This document shows positions 49,401 through 56,315 of a stretch of DNA of 64,000 nt, piece by piece. Position numbers and translations under genes: made by a program. Source of the stretch: Bactrocera neohumeralis (lineage: Eukaryota > Arthropoda > Insecta > Diptera > Tephritidae). Under the pieces are notes generated by a model that did no database searches, had not been told where the DNA came from, and saw nothing but the letters and a program-made list of their open reading frames with translations. Each line of letters begins with the position of its first letter. Position 1 is the stretch's first letter. The stretch is from positions 48,740,264 through 48,804,263 of the forward strand of contig NC_065923.1 in NCBI RefSeq assembly GCF_024586455.1, read 5' to 3'.

Positions 49401-50852
49401 GCTGTATGACTTCTTCTGCTTTATTGGCGTAGACTCATCAGCAGGACGGGGATGATGAGTGACTTGTCGAATTAGGTATTTGGTTATCGATGGAGGACTT
49501 TACTTCTCAAATGCCTATTCAGTCCGAAGTAGCACCTGTTAGAAAGAGTTATTCTGCGTTGGATTTCGAGGCTGTCATTGTTGTTGGTGTTAATGCTGGT
49601 TCCAAGATAGACGAAATTATGTACTACTTCGATGTTATGACTGTCAGTAGTGACGTTGGAGCCAAGTGTTTGATAACAGGATATAGATGTTTCGTCTTGT
49701 CCTCGTTCACTACCAGACTCCGTTGCGTTTCTTATTTGTCCAACCTGGTAAAAGCAGAACCAGTTATGATGTTTGGTATGGTGTGGTATGATATTCATGC
49801 CATAGGCGTTCGCCAGCAGTTGTACACTCTTGTAGAAGATTGTACCTTCTCTATTCCACTCTGCAGCTCGAATTTTTTTTTCCTGGCGTAGATTGAGAAA
49901 GTCGCACGATAGGGAGTCGCCTTGTCTGAAACCTCGTTTGGTATCTAACGACTTAACCCTTTACGTAAGACTTCGTTATTCTACTACAAGTAAGGCAAAC
50001 AACTTAGATCCCTTGTATATTAATTTAGTAATTTGGTTAGTTAGATAAAGTTTTTATATAAAGCATGAAGCAAATTTTAATAATAAAACTAAAAGATGAT
50101 GCCAAACATGATTATAATTCATTCACAATCAACCCAACCGTCTTCTCATATCTGCATACTTTAGACAATGTGAGGACATGTTATTGACACTAGTCAACTC
50201 ATGTTATACTAATAATAAAAATAGGTTAAACATAAGTATGTACATATCTTTTCCTTATAAAAAGCGCATTAATTAAATTATGTATTATTGTCTTTTTGAT
50301 CTTCTCAGGCGTGGAGTAAATCTGGCCCATATAGGTCCATGCACGGACCTGAAAGCTCAAAGTAAAGATTGTGGTGAGCGTTGTACACGCAGCGATATCG
50401 AAAGTGGACCGGTGTGTGGTTCAGATGGTAATACATTCCCTTCAATGTGTGACTTTAAACGTCGAACTTGTCACATGCGAGTGGTTCCCGTATCTTTGAA
50501 GAACTGTTTACTCACTGCCGACTGTGAGTCGGACTGTGATGCACAGCCACCGAATTTCGTATGTGGATCCGACAATAAATTTTATAAATCCGAGTGTCAC
50601 ATGCGAAAAGAAAACTGCGGTAAACATGTGTTTGTAGTGCCGCTAAAGCGTTGCCTCAGTAACATTCAGTTTAAAGGCTGCTCTCGTATTTGCCCACGAG
50701 AATTTGAACCGATCTGCGGAACAGATGATATGACATATCTGAATGAATGCTTCCTGGAAATCGAAAATTGTCGAACGAATAACACCGTAAAAGTTAGTCA
50801 CTATGGAGCCTGCGGACGGCCAGAGGCGCCTTCGTCGAACTACCTTTACTAA
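22263..50852 (+). CDS. Secreted multi-Kazal-domain protein (nine Kazal modules), complete, five exons
   Basis: Exons 22263-22467, 41068-41468, 41703-42337, 42441-42638 and 50309-50852 join with GT-AG introns into 1983 bases, 660 residues. The N terminus ([11 protein letters not shown]) is basic and Gln/Pro-rich, then a leucine-rich hydrophobic core at about 47-61 acts as signal peptide or signal anchor. In-frame Met36 and Met46 could be alternative starts giving a conventional signal peptide. After an acidic spacer (70-158), nine Kazal modules fill the rest. Each has the C..(P)VCGSDG.xY.s.CEm...C core. Kazal domains usually inhibit serine proteases or occur in agrin/follistatin-like matrix proteins. 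Size and layout resemble the Drosophila gene CG32354, an identification made from memory of family architecture only. Modules 2-5 and 6-9 look like a duplicated block. Introns 1 (18.6 kb) and 4 (7.7 kb) are full of transposon remains, while introns 2 and 3 are 234 and 103 bases. Confidence 0.9.
23108..23410 (-). repeat. Interspersed repeat B fragment, reverse orientation
   Basis: TATACTCT...ATAGTTTTGTTCAGCTAACGG, the GAGATAGATATAGGGTTATA block and GAAATCCGGGTGA are reverse complements of the 3' part of repeat B at 30000-30142. Confidence 0.6.
23411..25369. other. Kazal intron 1: AT-rich sequence without recognised element
   Basis: No host exon or clear transposon. A short G-rich patch lies near 24115-24175. 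Confidence 0.35.
25370..26760 (+). repeat. Interspersed repeat B, copy 2, carrying an inserted repeat A
   Basis: Segments flanking 25711-26240 match copy 1 of repeat B in order (GGGAGTTGG...TTTATCAACTAT before, TTCATTGAGATAACTCAAAT and CATATTCGGTACTTAG after). Repeat A therefore sits inside a repeat B. Non-coding. Confidence 0.6.
25711..26240 (+). repeat. Interspersed repeat A, near-complete copy (530 bp)
   Basis: Starts with the palindrome ATACCCTGAACAGGGTAT and ends with CTTCGGTGCAACCGAAG followed by TTAACGTTTTTTCTTG. It contains a GTCT/GTCC run at about 25833-25870 and non-coding internal sequence that recurs in all copies. Hairpin-capable ends without a transposase suggest a non-autonomous element of unknown class. 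Confidence 0.65.
26761..28546. other. Kazal intron 1: AT-rich sequence without recognised element
   Basis: No host exon found. A long T run lies near 26950, with CATA tracts at 27255 and 27525. Confidence 0.35.
28900..29920 (+). repeat. Interspersed repeat A, expanded copy (about 1.02 kb)
   Basis: Same ends as the 25711-26240 copy (ATACCCTGAACAGGGTATAT and AACCGAAGTTAACGTTTTTT), but the interior is enlarged by tandem 154-bp units. Confidence 0.7.
29220..29830 (+). repeat. 154-bp tandem repeat array inside repeat A
   Basis: The anchor GATCGGTTAACTATAGCATA recurs at 29377, 29531 and 29685 (exact 154-base period), with a decayed partial unit at each side. Units are nearly identical and each includes CATACAAACTGAACGATCGG and ACATTTGACAAGATATATTC. 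Confidence 0.9.
30373..30630 (-). repeat. Truncated repeat A, reverse orientation
   Basis: AACAAGAAAAAATATTAACTTCG, AAGAACTTGATTTTGAT and GTGGCTAAATCGACTGA are diverged reverse complements of repeat A segments. Confidence 0.55.
30640..31650 (-). pseudogene. Mariner transposase remnant
   Basis: Minus-strand frames give the N-terminal [16 protein letters not shown]...[12 protein letters not shown] and, further on, [20 protein letters not shown] and [20 protein letters not shown], then a FCTTIMHRH segment standing where [10 protein letters not shown] is expected. This is a mariner transposase covering the HTH and first half of the catalytic domain, broken by frameshifts. Confidence 0.85.
31651..32919. 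other. Kazal intron 1: sequence without recognised element
   Basis: No exon found. It contains T-rich and TATG tracts (32290-32350). Confidence 0.35.
32920..33530 (+). pseudogene. Mariner-like transposon copy B, internally deleted
   Basis: Same family as 10774-11826: the left terminus is GATGATTCAAGTGGATATAC. It carries GGCATTTCATCATGGAAAGA with an intact ATG, GTCAACATAATCGGCC, then jumps directly to the C-terminal coding and 3' non-coding part (AAATGCCAAAGAATG). About two thirds of the transposase is missing. Confidence 0.8.
33545..35960 (-). pseudogene. Decayed Helitron (Rep/PIF1-type helicase)
   Basis: Minus-strand frames give, from right to left, a Helitron-type N-terminal [11 protein letters not shown] segment, [20 protein letters not shown] and [20 protein letters not shown] of the Rep region, NMRG/VDNTW fragments, then PIF1-helicase C-terminal [40 protein letters not shown] and [17 protein letters not shown]. 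The 5' flank (35500-35800) is the AAAGGGCTGTTTTTGG-type sequence repeated in the other Helitron at 42683. Many stops and frameshifts; the ends were not resolved. Confidence 0.85.
35961..36435. other. Kazal intron 1: microsatellite-rich sequence
   Basis: CATA/TATG tracts at 36105-36140 and 36180-36210. No gene. Confidence 0.4.
36436..36990 (-). pseudogene. Mariner transposase with internal deletion
   Basis: The minus strand has one continuous frame: [53 protein letters not shown] (linker), then [39 protein letters not shown] and a C-terminal [15 protein letters not shown]. The catalytic core with the first two Asp residues is missing, and the third ([13 protein letters not shown] position) reads [12 protein letters not shown], so it is catalytically dead. 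Confidence 0.9.
36995..37342 (-). pseudogene. RTE-type LINE C-terminal end
   Basis: Reads [80 protein letters not shown]. This is the conserved C terminus of tephritid RTE-like elements, open for about 100 codons. 3' UTR follows to the left. Confidence 0.88.
37343..37706 (-). pseudogene. Mariner N-terminal fragment inserted in RTE sequence
   Basis: [60 protein letters not shown] then YAPHS, where the mariner frame switches into RTE sequence. The right end is TTGTCAAAAAAGTCTTGCGG (inverse), shared with 18256. Confidence 0.88.
37707..38260 (-). pseudogene. RTE-type LINE reverse transcriptase, thumb region
   Basis: Reads [100 protein letters not shown] and [11 protein letters not shown]. The YADD box is altered (IDDIDTIGL) and the upstream palm is missing. 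It continues logically into 36995-37342 across the mariner insertion. Confidence 0.9.
38261..39498. other. Kazal intron 1: AT-rich sequence without recognised element
   Basis: No exon or transposon motif found. Confidence 0.35.
39499..39650 (+). repeat. Repeat A 5' end, truncated
   Basis: ATACCCTGAACAGGTTATAT followed by GAGCTGAGTCTAATTAGCCA, then cut off where the mariner-like element at 39645 begins, suggesting disruption by that insertion. Confidence 0.6.
39645..40610 (-). pseudogene. Mariner-like transposon copy C
   Basis: The minus strand reads [26 protein letters not shown], then [20 protein letters not shown] (frame-shifted VWCGLWAGGIIGPYFF equivalent), [40 protein letters not shown] and [17 protein letters not shown]. 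Both catalytic Asp-bearing segments are recognisable but frames are broken. The right terminus GAGCTACTTTTT-type (inverse at 40590-40610) matches copies A, B and D. Confidence 0.85.
40611..41060. other. Kazal intron 1, 3' end
   Basis: AT-rich, ending in the polypyrimidine tract and CAG acceptor before exon 2. No element recognised. Confidence 0.4.
41068..41468 (+). CDS. Kazal gene exon 2 (spacer and Kazal module 1)
   Basis: Acceptor TTTCAG, donor GTAAGA. Joined to exon 1 it reads [20 protein letters not shown], a polar spacer, then module 1 from C159: [35 protein letters not shown]. It ends on a complete codon. Confidence 0.9.
41703..42337 (+). CDS. Kazal gene exon 3 (modules 2-4 and most of 5)
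   Basis: Contains [39 protein letters not shown] and [13 protein letters not shown] cores. Module 4 carries [11 protein letters not shown], echoed in module 8. Donor GTAAGT after GG of a split Gly codon. Confidence 0.95.
42441..42638 (+). CDS. Kazal gene exon 4 (end of module 5 and most of 6)
   Basis: Begins with the third base of Gly, then [14 protein letters not shown], and contains the divergent module 6, with a longer loop ([20 protein letters not shown]) before [12 protein letters not shown]. Donor GTAAGT. Confidence 0.9.
42683..43600 (+). mobile_element. Helitron 5' part
   Basis: Begins TCTACATATACATATATACT after an A, as Helitron 5' ends do (TC start in an A/T site). It runs through the GGAAAACGCCTGGACCGATT leader repeated in related copies and reaches an N-terminal coding start, [13 protein letters not shown], near 43404, with GATCGCGGGCAATCAGCAAGCG shared (diverged) with 35150. 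Coding sequence then stops. Confidence 0.7.
43602..44233 (-). pseudogene. Tc1-like transposase, C-terminal half
   Basis: The minus strand reads [60 protein letters not shown] and [14 protein letters not shown]: the DND and DLNPIE catalytic blocks of Tc1-like elements. The N-terminal half is absent. The terminal GTATTGGCACA motif appears at 43608 and again at 43811. Confidence 0.92.
44234..45120 (+). mobile_element. Short non-autonomous Helitron with recognisable 3' end
   Basis: The left part, ATATAAAAGAAAGTTGTGTT, resembles the 5' leader at 42704. The right end is a GC-rich hairpin, GTGGACGGGTCCTC, followed by TCTAG and then T, the CTRR|T signature of Helitron 3' ends. It contains a mariner fragment at 44590-45005. 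Confidence 0.65.
44590..45005 (-). pseudogene. Mariner fragment inside the Helitron
   Basis: The minus strand starts [46 protein letters not shown] (HTH region), and then further on [20 protein letters not shown] and [15 protein letters not shown] segments of a mariner catalytic domain. The sequence between is deleted. Confidence 0.8.
45640..45790 (+). mobile_element. Helitron-leader-like fragment
   Basis: TAATATAAATGTGAACGCATG...GAACCACGTAACCGATCATC resembles leader sequences of fly Helitron-type elements. Weak evidence, no coding part. Confidence 0.35.
45830..46690 (-). pseudogene. Mariner-like transposase remnant, distinct family
   Basis: The minus strand reads, with frameshifts, [49 protein letters not shown] (degraded [17 protein letters not shown]) and [17 protein letters not shown]. 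These are the DDE half of the family related to copies A-D but divergent from them. Confidence 0.7.
46691..47165. other. Kazal intron 4: AT-rich sequence
   Basis: No recognised element or exon. Confidence 0.35.
47170..47329. mobile_element. 160-bp MITE with TA target duplication
   Basis: Starts GTCCAGTCATT and ends AATGACTGGAC. The arms continue with TAAG...CTCGGAATTCG and its inverse CGAATTCCGAG. It is flanked by TA on both sides (47168-47169 and 47330-47331), as expected for a Tc1/mariner-mobilised element. Confidence 0.8.
47703..48205 (-). pseudogene. Mariner-like transposon copy D, strongly deleted
   Basis: Left end GATGATCCATTTCGAGGTCT and right end (inverse) GTGATCTAAGTAGCGGTACT match the family termini. 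Inside are [13 protein letters not shown], [16 protein letters not shown] and C-terminal WMDHLR remnants. The catalytic domain is absent. Confidence 0.85.
48206..48500. other. Kazal intron 4: AT-rich sequence
   Basis: No recognised element. Confidence 0.3.
48505..49404 (+). mobile_element. Tc1-like transposon, 900 bp, defined ends, pseudogenised
   Basis: Perfect 12-base terminal repeats CAGCTACGGTCA / TGACCGTAGCTG flanked by TA on both sides. The plus strand encodes a degraded Tc1 transposase: [20 protein letters not shown] (HTH region), then [17 protein letters not shown] and CHGSVLVV (VMVWG region) in different frames. The downstream D and E blocks are lost. Confidence 0.88.
49440..49960 (-). 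pseudogene. RTE-type LINE fragment
   Basis: The minus strand reads [60 protein letters not shown]. Upstream is a frame-broken [18 protein letters not shown] and [22 protein letters not shown] stretch. Same family as 12935 and 37707. Confidence 0.85.
50309..50852 (+). CDS. Kazal gene exon 5 (end of module 6, modules 7-9, stop)
   Basis: Acceptor TTCTCAG. It completes module 6 with [12 protein letters not shown], then carries [26 protein letters not shown] and [13 protein letters not shown] cores and ends [12 protein letters not shown] before TAA. Confidence 0.95.
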
Positions 50853-51032
50853 CAAGGGACGCGCGTTCGCAGCGCTTAGCTTCGGTTTCAACATAGTTTG
50901 TAATTTTGTTTTTGCATTTATATTTATGTATTTCATTTTATTTATTTGTGTTACACAAACAGTTATGCGTAATATTTATGATTTTTGTAGTTCTAAAATG
51001 TAGTTGAAAATATAATAGAAACTGTGTTTATA

Positions 51033-51038
51033 TTTATT
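51033..51038 (-). terminator. Candidate poly(A) signal of Exo70
   Basis: TTTATT on the plus strand (AATAAA on the coding strand), about 100 bases beyond the Exo70 stop. If both this and 51062 are used, the two transcripts overlap at their 3' ends. Confidence 0.35.
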
Positions 51039-51061
51039 AAATTTTTATATGCATATTTTTA

Positions 51062-51067
51062 AATAAA
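51062..51067 (+). terminator. Candidate poly(A) signal of Kazal gene
   Basis: AATAAA 210 bases after the stop codon, followed by further AATAA repeats. Confidence 0.45.
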
Positions 51068-51138
51068 AATAATAATAAAAAATATTAAAAAGAACAAAGT
51101 AAGTTAAAGAATCATTGTAATACTTATAGTAAGCTGCT

Positions 51139-51241
51139 TCAAGCAGAATCATCAAAAAGTTTGCTTAGCATTTGATTGATTTCATGAGGACGATATTTTA
51201 CGTATTTATCAGGATTTTTGCTGAACTGCACGGACGCATAC
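51139..51241 (-). CDS. Exo70: Exo70 exon 8 (membrane-binding C terminus and stop)
   Basis: YASVQFSKNPDKYVKYRPHE, INQMLSKLFDDSA, TGA. The basic K/Y cluster is the phosphoinositide contact of the family. Confidence 0.95.
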
Positions 51242-53658
51242 CTAAAACAAATATATGTTGATATTAGAGTTTAGTTACGTTCATTTAAAATTCTTACATT
51301 TCATAAAACTTATTATATTTTGGAAGTATGTGCTCTACATTGTCGCGCTTTATACCCTCTCGCAAAATAACATCTGGAATTGAAATTCCTCGTTGCACTT
51401 TGCAAGCTTCCTCAAAATCTTTGTTGAACGTCTATAATGAAACAACCATTAAGAAACCATTTTAATGAAAATGACAACCTTCTTATCTCACCGAAAATCG
51501 CTCCTTTAGTATGCTGCGGTCTTTATCCTTCACCTTACCATGAGAGGGTCGAGGCAATTCCTCTACACCTATACTTATTAGCATTTTCGACCAAGTCTTT
51601 TGGTAAGAAAATTTTAGTTCGCGGATCATGTCTAAATAGCTTTGTTCGCATTCGGGCTCCGCTAATGTAACAATATCAATTAGGTTTGATTGCTGTAGAG
51701 ATTTAAGAATGTAATGAATGTTATTAAGACGAAACAGATGTTTCGTGGCTTGGTCGTTATACTGCTCGCATTTATTCATTATGGAAAGGTTCAATTCCGC
51801 TAAAGCCTTTTCTATTTAAAAAAGATCGGATTTATTATATTAGATAATGAATTTTTTTTTACCATCTAGATTTGCTTACTGATATAAATCGCCAACAATG
51901 CTTTATTGCGCTCTTCACCTGGCAAAGCTTTTTTCATTAGAATTGTATCCAATTGAGTACTGTAAAGAACATCCTGTTGTAGAATAGCTCCAATTACATC
52001 GTAATGTTCATAAAGATGTTCTATAAACCAAATAGTATTCGAAGTGAGCTCATGCACTGTCGCATCTTTAGGGACATTTACGTAACCGTAGCCAAGTGTA
52101 CTTGAACTCATACCAACTATATTCGTGCCAGATTCACCTTTAACCACATCAAGAAAATGTTCTAAAGCTTTCGCCCCCTTAAATAATTTGTGTTATGAAT
52201 ATGTTATTTGCAGATTAATGCTCTCTCATACCGTAACTTGAAGTTTATTTAGGACCTTAGTAAGTTGTTCGCGTTGTTGTGGATCGTAGGTACGTTCAAT
52301 GTCTGGTTGAAGCAAAATTACCCTTTTAAGTGCGGAAAATATGCCTAAAGCAGATGTCCACTCTTTTCGTGAAATGCAACGCATTATGCGATTTGTAATT
52401 GCTTCTGCATCTTTAACCACGAGTTCTATGGAATTGTAAGCCAATTTGGAAAAAACTTCTCCATGTTTGGAGGCAGGCACAATTTCAGTCATTAGGGCGC
52501 GTTCCCAATTTAGAAGGCGTTGCAGTCCCAATAGCATTACAAGATATTTGTCTAGTTCTTGATCTCCATCCATGAACTCTTCGGCGGACAAGTGTTCAGA
52601 GTGCGATGATGCCTTTTTTATCGATATTCCTGTTGACTGTTCAAGTGTCTGAGTCGCACGCAGATACAATTTATTAGCTTTTCGCTCGAAACTAAAAAAT
52701 AAGTTTATCAATAGATAAGAAATAACGTTTTTTATGGTGATTTCCTTACATTTGTTGCAGTCGTGCCGACGTATTTTTCTTCACATCTGGTCGTCCGCTA
52801 TGTCGAGGTTTCTGTAGAATATATATATTTTACCCATAAATTTAATAATTATATCATAAACACACCAAAGCTTCGTGACCCCAACTGCTACTTTTCTGGT
52901 GATCTTTTAAGTTTTGGAGTGAACGTAAAACCACTTCACCTCTTTCTGCCGCATAAATTATTGTGTACTCTCGCCGCAAATTTTGCTCCAACCAATGGGC
53001 AATCGTAGCAAGTTCTTCTCTAGTGTTTTGTGACAACTGTCGGAACGATGTGTACTCATCACTAGAATCATCCTCTATGTAAATAAGATCTAATAGGTCA
53101 ACTGGTTTTAGCGGGACACTATGTTTCTTTAACAATAATCGGAAATGTTGATTAAGACCTTCACAGCCCGTATTAAAAAGGCTTGTGACATTTTCTAGCT
53201 CCACACTTTGAGAGTTATGGTGCAAAAAGTAATCCATAGCAGCACGTAACTTTCCCAAGGCTTCAAGAAAGCTACTCACATTACCTTCTATTGGTCCTTG
53301 ATGGATAAGGTTGCACACCTCTTGAGAAACATCATAGTGCGCGAGCACAGTTTCAAGGCAACCTAAAGTAGCGTCCAAATCTGATATAAAATAAAAACAA
53401 TACTAAATTATGTTACTCTAAAGCTTAAAATGGTACACTCCTACTCTGTTGTCGCTTTTGGAGTTGTTCCGTTTCCTTGTATACCGGTAGAATAGTTTCT
53501 TCCAATTTTCCAAGGCGTTGTTCAAAAACCGTCAGAATGCTTGACATTTGCGTTGACAAATCATGATACTTTTCTACACGGTCTTTTAACAAAGACAAAT
53601 TGGAAGTTTCTTTTTCCAATTTGTGGAAAGCCTGACCGCAGCTATCCAAATTATTCAT
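51139..53658 (-). CDS. Exo70: Exo70, exocyst complex component 7, complete (eight exons)
   Basis: Exons 53658-53445, 53380-52866, 52811-52750, 52691-52232, 52177-51880, 51811-51492, 51431-51298, 51241-51139. Total 2106 bases, 701 residues, all junctions GT-AG and in frame. Exo70 is the exocyst subunit that binds plasma-membrane PI(4,5)P2 and Rho GTPases to tether secretory vesicles. The N-terminal third (LEKETSNLSLLKDRVEKYHD) is the coiled-coil that packs with other subunits. The remainder is the helical Exo70 rod. The C-terminal FSKNPDKYVKYRPHEINQML, then SKLFDDSA, contains the basic residues that contact the membrane in the family. The start is the first ATG after an in-frame TAA and has A at -3. 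Introns are short (46 to 149 bases). No truncation. Confidence 0.96.
51298..51431 (-). CDS. Exo70: Exo70 exon 7
   Basis: TFNKDFEEACKVQRGISIPD, VILREGIKRDNVEHILPKYN, KFYE. Confidence 0.94.
51492..51811 (-). CDS. Exo70: Exo70 exon 6
   Basis: KALAELNLSIMNKCEQYNDQ, HLFRLNNIHYILKSLQQSNL, ending ILKERFS. Donor GTGAGA. Confidence 0.94.
51880..52177 (-). CDS. Exo70: Exo70 exon 5
   Basis: GAKALEHFLDVVKGESGTNI, VPKDATVHELTSNTIWFIEH, ending LLAIYI. The KDGTVHELTSN-type block is strongly conserved in Exo70. Confidence 0.94.
52232..52691 (-). CDS. Exo70: Exo70 exon 4
   Basis: FERKANKLYLRATQTLEQST to LTKVLNKLQVT. Acceptor TTTTAG, donor GTATGA. Confidence 0.93.
52750..52811 (-). CDS. Exo70: Exo70 exon 3 (62 bp micro-exon)
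   Basis: KPRHSGRPDVKKNTSARLQQ plus two bases. A basic linker, possibly skipped or varied in isoforms. Flanked by TCTACAG and GTAAGG. Skipping it (62 bases) would shift the frame. Confidence 0.88.
52866..53380 (-). CDS. Exo70: Exo70 exon 2
   Basis: LDATLGCLETVLAHYDVSQE to SSSWGHEAL, covering the stretch with SVELENVTSLFNTGCEGLNQ and LLDLIYIEDDSSDEYTSFRQ. Donor GTGTGT. Confidence 0.95.
53445..53658 (-). CDS. Exo70: Exo70 exon 1
   Basis: MNNLDSCGQAFHKLEKETSN through PVYKETEQLQKRQQ, N-terminal coiled coil. Donor is A|GTAGGA, giving a split Asn codon. Confidence 0.9.
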
Positions 53659-54529
53659 TATTGGGCGTAATTCTGGTCGAGATTTCACACTTTGTTTTCT
53701 GTTGACTAATTGCCTCTTGCCACTCACATTCTTTATTGTTTTTGTTATGTCCAAATTCAGATAAATTTCTTAGTCTGGGGTTACACACGGAAAGGTTTGT
53801 TGCTTGTAATCGGGGAAATGCTTTTTTGTTGCCTATTGTATTGACAGTTTTTTCATTCTTGTTCTGCAATGTACGCTTTTTGAGGACACAGGCATTTTAA
53901 TTTTTGTGGAAATTGATTAATATATATGATCGGCTGTTTGAACTTATTAAAAATATTATGTACGTTAAAGCCGGAATGCAACTCTGGGTAGCGTGTTCAA
54001 GGACGACAGGATAGTTTGTATTATTTTGAGGATATTCATCAAATGTTATAAACGCTCACGCTCACTGCTACTGTGGTTTCAAAAATGTACATGTACATAT
54101 AAACAATAACACAATAAGCGCGTAGAATTCACCAACTTTAATGTTAGAAAACTTGTTTTAAACATTTATTTATTTCAAAGGCTACAACTCGCCATCCTCA
54201 ATGCTTGCAAATTTTGTTTTAGATAAATAATTTAAATTGATTTTAGAATGACTCAAATGGAAAATGTATGTGAAAAAGCATGTAAACATTTATTAGTAAA
54301 ACACTTTTTTTTAAGTTATAAACTTAAGACAAAAAATAACATACAGGGAAAACACCTTTACTGCTTTCTCCTGTGGATGCTAAATTTGGAAGCCGCCATT
54401 TCCATAAGAAGATCGCAGTTGCTAACGCTTAGCGCGACAGACTGCAAGCGACATCTGTCAAATATTAAAATACAGACATTCTTATGAATACAGTTATTTA
54501 AACAGCTGCACGACTATACAACTGGGCTA
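53659..54529. other. Exo70 upstream region / intergenic
   Basis: Contains probable Exo70 5' UTR next to 53659. Two frames open on the minus strand at 53651-53869 start only at non-ATG codons and are not convincing. The rest shows no gene. Confidence 0.4.
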
Positions 54530-54534
54530 AAAGG

Positions 54535-55770
54535 GCCCATACACGACACACATGTGCGTTCGATTTGTGTGAATTCGTGTCGCCCATACACGACACACAA
54601 ATCCGTTTTGCGTTCGTTCTTCACTCAGTTAAGATGTGCGACAGGCAAGCGGAACATTTCATCGAATTTATTTCTAATGTAGCACGTTTATCTATTTCTT
54701 TGTATTTCGTTAATAAGTTATTCCAACTTTTATTTTTCTCAATTTTATTTTTATATTTCTCACTTTTCGTTTGCCAAATTGCCAATTAATTTTTTATAAG
54801 ATCAATAAATTCTGATACGAAATCTTTATTCAAACAATCGATTTTTTTTTGCTTAAATCTCTTTAAAAATTATCTAACAATATTTCCCCAAAGTTATAGA
54901 TTGGAATTCGAATTATTGTCGAAGCTAGATGGGAAATAGTGACCGAGCGTCCAACAGATATATGAGCGCTTGGGCAAAAAGTGAAAACTTTGAAGCGCGA
55001 TTTCTCGGTTTTTCATTTTTAGGATTATTTTCAATTTGCGGGCAGGATAGAAAAAAACTAAACGTCGTATAGAATTAGGGCAAAGTTTATTATCATTGGC
55101 ATAAAATTATCTTCTATTTAAACTAAAAAAAAATTATGAAAAGTCAAGTTTGAACATTTTTTAAACAACATAAAGTAAAATTTTTTTGGTCAAAAACCAC
55201 TTTTTTTCAATTTTCAAAAAATTTGTAAAATTTCACACTTTTTTTTGAATTTTCTTAGTTTAACTAGAAAATAAACTATTAAAAAATATGAATCTCTTTG
55301 AATTTGTTGTTTCCGAAAAAATTGCGATTTTTTTGCCCGCCGTCCGAAAAATGCGCATGCGAGACGCATCGGGTAATTGCTTCCCAAAGGTAGAATATCT
55401 AAGGATTTCGTATCCAAAAAAATTGTGAAAGATGTTCAAATATATACTATAAAGCCTAGAAATTTCGCTTGAATCAATTATTTCTTTCCCTCAAAAAAAA
55501 AAACCTCAAAAAAATCAATTTTTTGAGGCCACCGAAGCAGGCTCCTCCTTAACATTTGCCATTGTTCGTCCGCAATCTTCACTGTTCGGCGACACCTGAG
55601 AAATGAGATTTTGTGCGCACACAACGCCTTTCACGACACACATGTGCGCACACCGATCGTAAAAAATCAGACATTTTCGCGAACCTGGATCGGTACGCGC
55701 ACAAGCCCATACACGAGTAAATCGCATGCGCACACATACCGATCGAACGCACACTTTTCACTTATAACAA
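54535..55770. mobile_element. Element with subterminal CACGACACACATGTGCG repeats
   Basis: Two clusters of a GC-richer motif set (CCCATACACGACACAC, ATGTGCG, CGATCG/TTCGAT) at about 54535-54630 and 55580-55755 enclose nearly 1 kb of AT-rich, non-coding DNA. CCCATACACGA occurs at 54537, 54578 and 55706. The layout suggests a DNA transposon with subterminal repeats. Exact ends, target duplication and class are not determined. Confidence 0.4.
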
Positions 55771-56315
55771 CAATATATTAATATTATATTAACAATATAT
55801 TAAAATTGAAAGGTATTAGTATGGCAACGACGAAATGGTGTACACACAAAATAAACAGCTGTGTTGTTTTGTGAACATGACGGCCATTGTTATGTCGCAA
55901 CCTTCTTACAAATGTTCATGTAGGATGATTCATGACGCTATTTACAGTTCACTGCCGTACTGCCATGTCGAGTCGCTTTCTATGTGTTCAGAGCGTCATT
56001 TATGTTTCAGTTAGTGGCCGTCGCAAAACTGTTGACCGAATCAGCTGATATGATCTATGTTATGTAAGCGCAATGTAATTGGACATTCACCAGCGCTTTT
56101 CATTTTTCGTAAACTAACTTTATATTATTATTATTTATAAATAGCTAGAATAGTTTTATTAGTTGGAAATTAATTTTGAACTTTTTCATTATGAAAAATT
56201 TTAACTTGCTTTTGCTGCCATTGCAAAGATGTTAACAAGAGAGAACAAAAGATTTTAACATATTTAATTTATTATGTTATATACTGCATACATGAGAACT
56301 GTCACGTAAAGAATA

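Noticed and set aside
53651..53869. Extra N-terminal coding for Exo70 upstream of 53658
   Set aside because: The frames upstream begin at non-ATG codons, and the frame continuous with exon 1 has a TAA before them.
55515..55761. Two overlapping minus-strand frames rich in Cys/Arg/His
   Set aside because: They arise from the repeated CACACATGTGCGCAC words of the element and have no protein-like pattern.
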